Origin: Deinococcus ruber | Lineage (GTDB): Bacteria; Deinococcota; Deinococci; Deinococcales; Deinococcaceae | Assembly (NCBI RefSeq): GCF_014648095.1 | Contig: NZ_BMQL01000015.1 | Coordinates: 37,979 to 101,978 of the forward strand | Length of the DNA: 64,000 bases | Direction of reading: 5' to 3' | Shown here: positions 61,499-64,000 of the stretch, in pieces | How positions within the stretch are numbered: position 1 is the first letter of the stretch | Layout of the letters: each line of letters opens with the position of its first letter | Program-made: the position numbers and the translations under genes | The notes under the pieces: generated by a model | Told to the model about the DNA's origin: nothing | Database searches by the model: none | Seen by the model: the letters and a program-made list of their open reading frames with translations, nothing else

Positions 61499-61698
61499 CG
61501 CACGCGCAGAGTTCTCTGGAGGACATCGAATCATGGCTGAATTCCTTTCTGGCGACGCTTCCGCCGCTGATCGAGCTCCCCAAGCCCCAAGGGGACGGCG
61601 TTCATCTAGAGCGCGCCCTGCTGCTGTTGCATCGTCACACGCCGAGATTGGGTGTGCCGATCTGCCCGCAGGTGGTCGCACCGCCCCTGCTGCCGTAG
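61495..61698 (+). CDS. Small ORF overlapping the next gene out of frame (S2)
   Basis: 67 residues (MTHAQSSLEDIESWLNSFLATLPPLIELPKP...VVAPPLLP), coupled to ThiF by ATGA. GC3 is 51 of 67 (76%), against 24 of 54 (44%) for the overlapping 61,533 frame. Same relative frame and same ending as S1. Confidence 0.62.
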   Translation: MTHAQSSLEDIESWLNSFLATLPPLIELPKPQGDGVHLERALLLLHRHTPRLGVPICPQVVAPPLLP

Positions 61699-62702
61699 CA
61701 GTTGCACCGCTGGCCGTGCCGAGTGCGGCCGGTCTGCCGAGCGGCTTTGTCACCCGGTCATCGAGTGTCTCGGTGCAGCAGGAGATCAATGCGCTGACCT
61801 TACAGCTGCTGCGCGACGGCGTGCTGCGTCCCCTCACACCGAACGCGGAACAGGACCCTCAGCGGTACCTGATGGACACCTACACGGCCACCTGGGCGGA
61901 CCTGCTTGCAGCGCCAACGGGCGACTTGCATCTAGAGGTCAGTCGTCCGTTCGGCGTGTGTGCGTTGCGCCTGGTGGTGACGCCGAATCGGCCGCGTGTC
62001 ACGTCATTACGGCGACTGAGGCGGGATCTGGATCGGGTGCACCGCTCACTGTTCGGCGCGCTGATGCAGCATCTCCGCACGGCGTTGGCCCCGTTTGATC
62101 CGATCTTCACGGGGCAGGACGCCTACGAAGGCATGGTGATGCTGCACTACGGCGACAGTTGGCACGAGGACATGTCGGAGTGGTTCAGCGAGCGGCACCA
62201 CAACGAAGCGACCCTGCCAAGTGACCGCGAGCTGCTGCGGTGGGTGGAACGGCAAGAACATAGCACCCCGAAAGGGCTGCTGAAGGTGTATCCATGGCGC
62301 AGCTGGGCGGGAGATGGCGCGTTGCTGCGCTGGCTGGAGGTGCCGGAGGTGCGCTGTCTGCAGGGAATGGACGTGCTTCGGTCTGTGCTGGACGCGCTGG
62401 CTGCGGTGCCGAACTGGATGCGCTGCGAGCGCGAATGGACGAATGACCGGGCCTCGGTGCATCCAGGGCGCATCAATGTGATCGTGTGCCAGGAGACGTG
62501 CGAGCGAGATCCGGTGCTGGAGTGTTACTGGGAGTTGGACGAGTACCTGGGCGAGCCGGACGACGTCGACGTCGGCGTGGAGATCCTGCAGGCGCTAAAC
62601 GTGTGTGATGCGGCGTCGCATCAGGAGGCGGTGCAGTATTTCCAGCTGCTGGGGTCGTTGCAGACGCAGATCGACGCGATGTGGGCGGCGTTGGCGGACT
62701 GA
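61533..62702 (+). CDS. PRTRC-region large protein, copy 2
   Basis: Up to 389 residues. The first ~55 overlap S2 and look non-coding, so the real start may be GTG 61716 or a -1 shift. Body: VSVQQEINALTLQLLRDGVLRPL..., MVMLHYGDSWHEDMSEWF, INVIVCQETCERDPVLECYWELDEYLG. Followed by a protein B copy exactly as copy 1 is. Function unknown. Confidence 0.63.
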   Translation: MAEFLSGDASAADRAPQAPRGRRSSRARPAAVASSHAEIGCADLPAGGRTAPAAVAVAPLAVPSAAGLPSGFVTRSSSVSVQQEINALTLQLLRDGVLRPLTPNAEQDPQRYLMDTYTATWADLLAAPTGDLHLEVSRPFGVCALRLVVTPNRPRVTSLRRLRRDLDRVHRSLFGALMQHLRTALAPFDPIFTGQDAYEGMVMLHYGDSWHEDMSEWFSERHHNEATLPSDRELLRWVERQEHSTPKGLLKVYPWRSWAGDGALLRWLEVPEVRCLQGMDVLRSVLDALAAVPNWMRCEREWTNDRASVHPGRINVIVCQETCERDPVLECYWELDEYLGEPDDVDVGVEILQALNVCDAASHQEAVQYFQLLGSLQTQIDAMWAALAD

Positions 62703-62711
62703 CGCAGGGAT

Positions 62712-62732
62712 GGCCCCGCCTGCGCGGGGGCC
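62712..62732 (+). promoter_or_regulatory. Hairpin unit before 62744 ATG
   Basis: GGCCCC...GGGGCC with inner GC/GC pairs and a one-base bulge, then AGATCTGCGGC (11 nt). Confidence 0.85.
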
Positions 62733-62743
62733 AGATCTGCGGC

Positions 62744-63460
62744 ATGAACATTGCGACGATGCGGACGGAGCGTCTCCGGGCGCCGACAGTGACCCGTCCG
62801 GTGCTGGCGTTTGTGCTGTACGAAGGTGACACCGTGAGAGCGTGCAGCCATCCAGTGCACACCTCACCCTCGGGCGCGGTGGCCTTGGGTGCTGCACAAG
62901 CCTTGACCACCGAGCAGGCGGAGGTGGTGCTGGAAGCGCTGGGCCGCCGCACCCTGTTGCCGGTGATGCCCCATACGCTGGCGCTCAGCAGCTTCGAGTG
63001 TGCGTGGTGGGTACCACCCGGGAAGCAGGCACTGCACTTCGATCCGAAGTACGACGGCACGCAAGGGATTGCGGCGCTGAACGGCACGCCGATTCCGCAT
63101 CCGGGGCTGGTGATGGTCGCGGGTCTCGGGAGACTGCGGGTGTTCGCGGTGCAGGGCCGCGAGCAGCCAACCCTGGAGACGCCGCTGTGCCATGCGCCGT
63201 TCTGGAACATGTTCGCGTCCGGCGCGATGTGCCAGGGGAGCGTGGTGTTTCCGACGAGCGCCCATCCGCAGGATCAGGCGAGCTGGGAGGCGGTGTTCTT
63301 CCGTTCGACGTTCACCGGGCCGAGTCGGAGCGATCGATACGTGCAGTGGGACCGGAGTTACCAGGAACTGCTCGAACTGGCCATCACCGATCAGATGTTT
63401 CCAGACGCGGTGCTGATGCCAGTTGGCAAGACCGTGGGCGAGGTGCTGCGGAGTGTTTGA
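62744..63460 (+). CDS. PRTRC system protein B, copy 2
   Basis: 238 residues, clearly paralogous to the 57,663 product along its length: CAWWVPPGKQALHFDPKY, IAALNGTPIPHPGLVM, PLCHAPFWNMFASGAMCQGSVVFP, PQDQASWEAVFFRSTFTGPSRSD, SYQELLELA. The two copies differ enough to suggest separate roles or an old duplication. Confidence 0.83.
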   Translation: MNIATMRTERLRAPTVTRPVLAFVLYEGDTVRACSHPVHTSPSGAVALGAAQALTTEQAEVVLEALGRRTLLPVMPHTLALSSFECAWWVPPGKQALHFDPKYDGTQGIAALNGTPIPHPGLVMVAGLGRLRVFAVQGREQPTLETPLCHAPFWNMFASGAMCQGSVVFPTSAHPQDQASWEAVFFRSTFTGPSRSDRYVQWDRSYQELLELAITDQMFPDAVLMPVGKTVGEVLRSV

Positions 63461-63497
63461 GGTCGGTCACCCCAAGAGCAGGCAAGCTGAAGGGACT

Positions 63498-63512
63498 GGG
63501 CAGGCGCTGCCC
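63498..63512 (+). promoter_or_regulatory. Hairpin unit, GGGCAG stem, before 63524 ATG
   Basis: GGGCAG-GCG-CTGCCC, then GAGGAGGTTCG (11 nt). The linker here is a strong Shine-Dalgarno. Confidence 0.75.
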
Positions 63513-63523
63513 GAGGAGGTTCG

Positions 63524-64000
63524 ATGACGGTCGTTTCACCACCAGCCATGCTGGAAGAGCTGTCGCCGTTCGGCTGGCAGGCATTCACGACATTCACGGA
63601 GGATGATGTGCTCCACGCGTGGCGCTTTCCACGGGCGCCTCACGCGGTTGAGTCGGGCGAGCGACCGCCAAGCTTCGAGGAGATCAGCCAGCGCCTCCTG
63701 ACCGTCATGAACACCTGGTATTCGCTCTACGGTGCCGTGATGGAGATCGGGTATGCCCACGTGACGACGCATGAGGCGGCTGCCGTCGCGATCTTCCGGC
63801 ATGGCAAGCGGATGAGCCGCTTCGAGTACCGCCTGCACCACTGGGACGAGTGCATCGTGCACCGGGAAGTGTGTGGTCAGCCAACGCTGCAGGAACCCGA
63901 GCTGTTCAACCTCACGGCGCGTGGCCTGGGGTACGAACCGTATCGGTATCAGTTGGTGCAGGACGAAGATGGGATCCAGTTGTATCGGCGAGCCCTGCTG
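63524..64000 (+). CDS. Hypothetical protein, open at the right edge
   Basis: At least 159 residues: MTVVSPPAMLEELSPFGWQAF..., NTWYSLYGAVMEIGYAHVTTHEAAAVAIFRHG, HHWDECIVHREVCG. GAGGAGG lies at ideal spacing. No family recognised; the frame runs off the window. Confidence 0.7.
   Translation, partial: MTVVSPPAMLEELSPFGWQAFTTFTEDDVLHAWRFPRAPHAVESGERPPSFEEISQRLLTVMNTWYSLYGAVMEIGYAHVTTHEAAAVAIFRHGKRMSRFEYRLHHWDECIVHREVCGQPTLQEPELFNLTARGLGYEPYRYQLVQDEDGIQLYRRALL

Noticed and set aside
17417..63512. The repeated hairpins as ordinary rho-independent terminators
   Set aside because: None is followed by a T-run, and each lies at a fixed distance before a start codon rather than after a stop. Real terminators in the window (7962, 24518) look different.
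1..64000. tRNA or rRNA genes
   Set aside because: I saw no tRNA acceptor/anticodon arrangement or rRNA sequence. A covariance scan would settle tRNAs.

Overview
The window looks like a stretch of a large plasmid or secondary replicon of a Deinococcus-type bacterium. This is an inference from high GC with strong G/C at third codon positions, a single-stranded-DNA-binding protein that appears to carry two OB folds in one chain, a PRTRC (ParB-related, ThiF-related) plasmid cassette, a type IV coupling protein, and many insertion-sequence remnants. The species cannot be told from sequence alone.

Layout. (1) 1-10,452: a conjugation-flavoured block. It has the C-terminal part of a VirD4/TraG coupling protein, a SIMPL-domain protein, a secreted PLD-like protein, a small membrane protein, a lytic transglycosylase and a SpoIIIAA-like P-loop ATPase. 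A complete IS66-family element (4246-5762, 14-bp terminal repeats, 8-bp target duplication) sits inside, and in frame with, a PAS-GGDEF-EAL gene and splits it. (2) 10,455-13,496: an SDR, an NAD(P)-binding epimerase-like gene and a divergent TetR-type repressor, flanked by an imperfect ~130-bp inverted repeat. An MFS transporter and a small membrane protein follow. (3) 15,787-16,525: an HTH protein with three ~75-bp tandem repeats just upstream of it. (4) 16,884 to the right end: about 45 mostly unrecognised genes, all on the + strand, interrupted by a signalling island (33,510-41,104: CheB, histidine kinase, CheB-CheR-PAS, PAS-GGDEF-EAL) and by a transposase graveyard (about 49,590-54,225: IS630, IS3, IS30 and IS630 fragments plus a histidine kinase with a broken 5' end).

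The most striking feature is in part 4. Some 31 recognisable copies of a short GC-rich hairpin (typically TGGCCCCC-loop-GGGGGCCA) lie directly before start codons. In 26 of them exactly 11 nt separate the 3' end of the stem from an ATG. The stems vary with compensating changes (GGCCCG, GGCCCCC, GGCCTGC, GACCGG, GGGCAG), which argues for a structure, most simply an RNA one. Genes that overlap the preceding gene, or that have a good purine Shine-Dalgarno, mostly lack the hairpin. It therefore looks like a plasmid-wide translation-initiation or mRNA-processing module. I know of no described equivalent.

Genes wearing this element include an SSB, a DUF4326 protein, a ParB-like protein, a MoxR AAA+ ATPase with a VWA/HExxH partner, a Toprim protein and the PRTRC genes (E, C, B, ThiF). 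A SNF2-like helicase and a DnaQ-like exonuclease lie among them without the hairpin. Together they suggest a DNA-maintenance or replication programme. The right end carries a duplicated PRTRC module (small ORF, large protein, protein B). In both copies the small ORF overlaps the start of the large one out of frame, and codon bias says the small ORF is the coding frame there.
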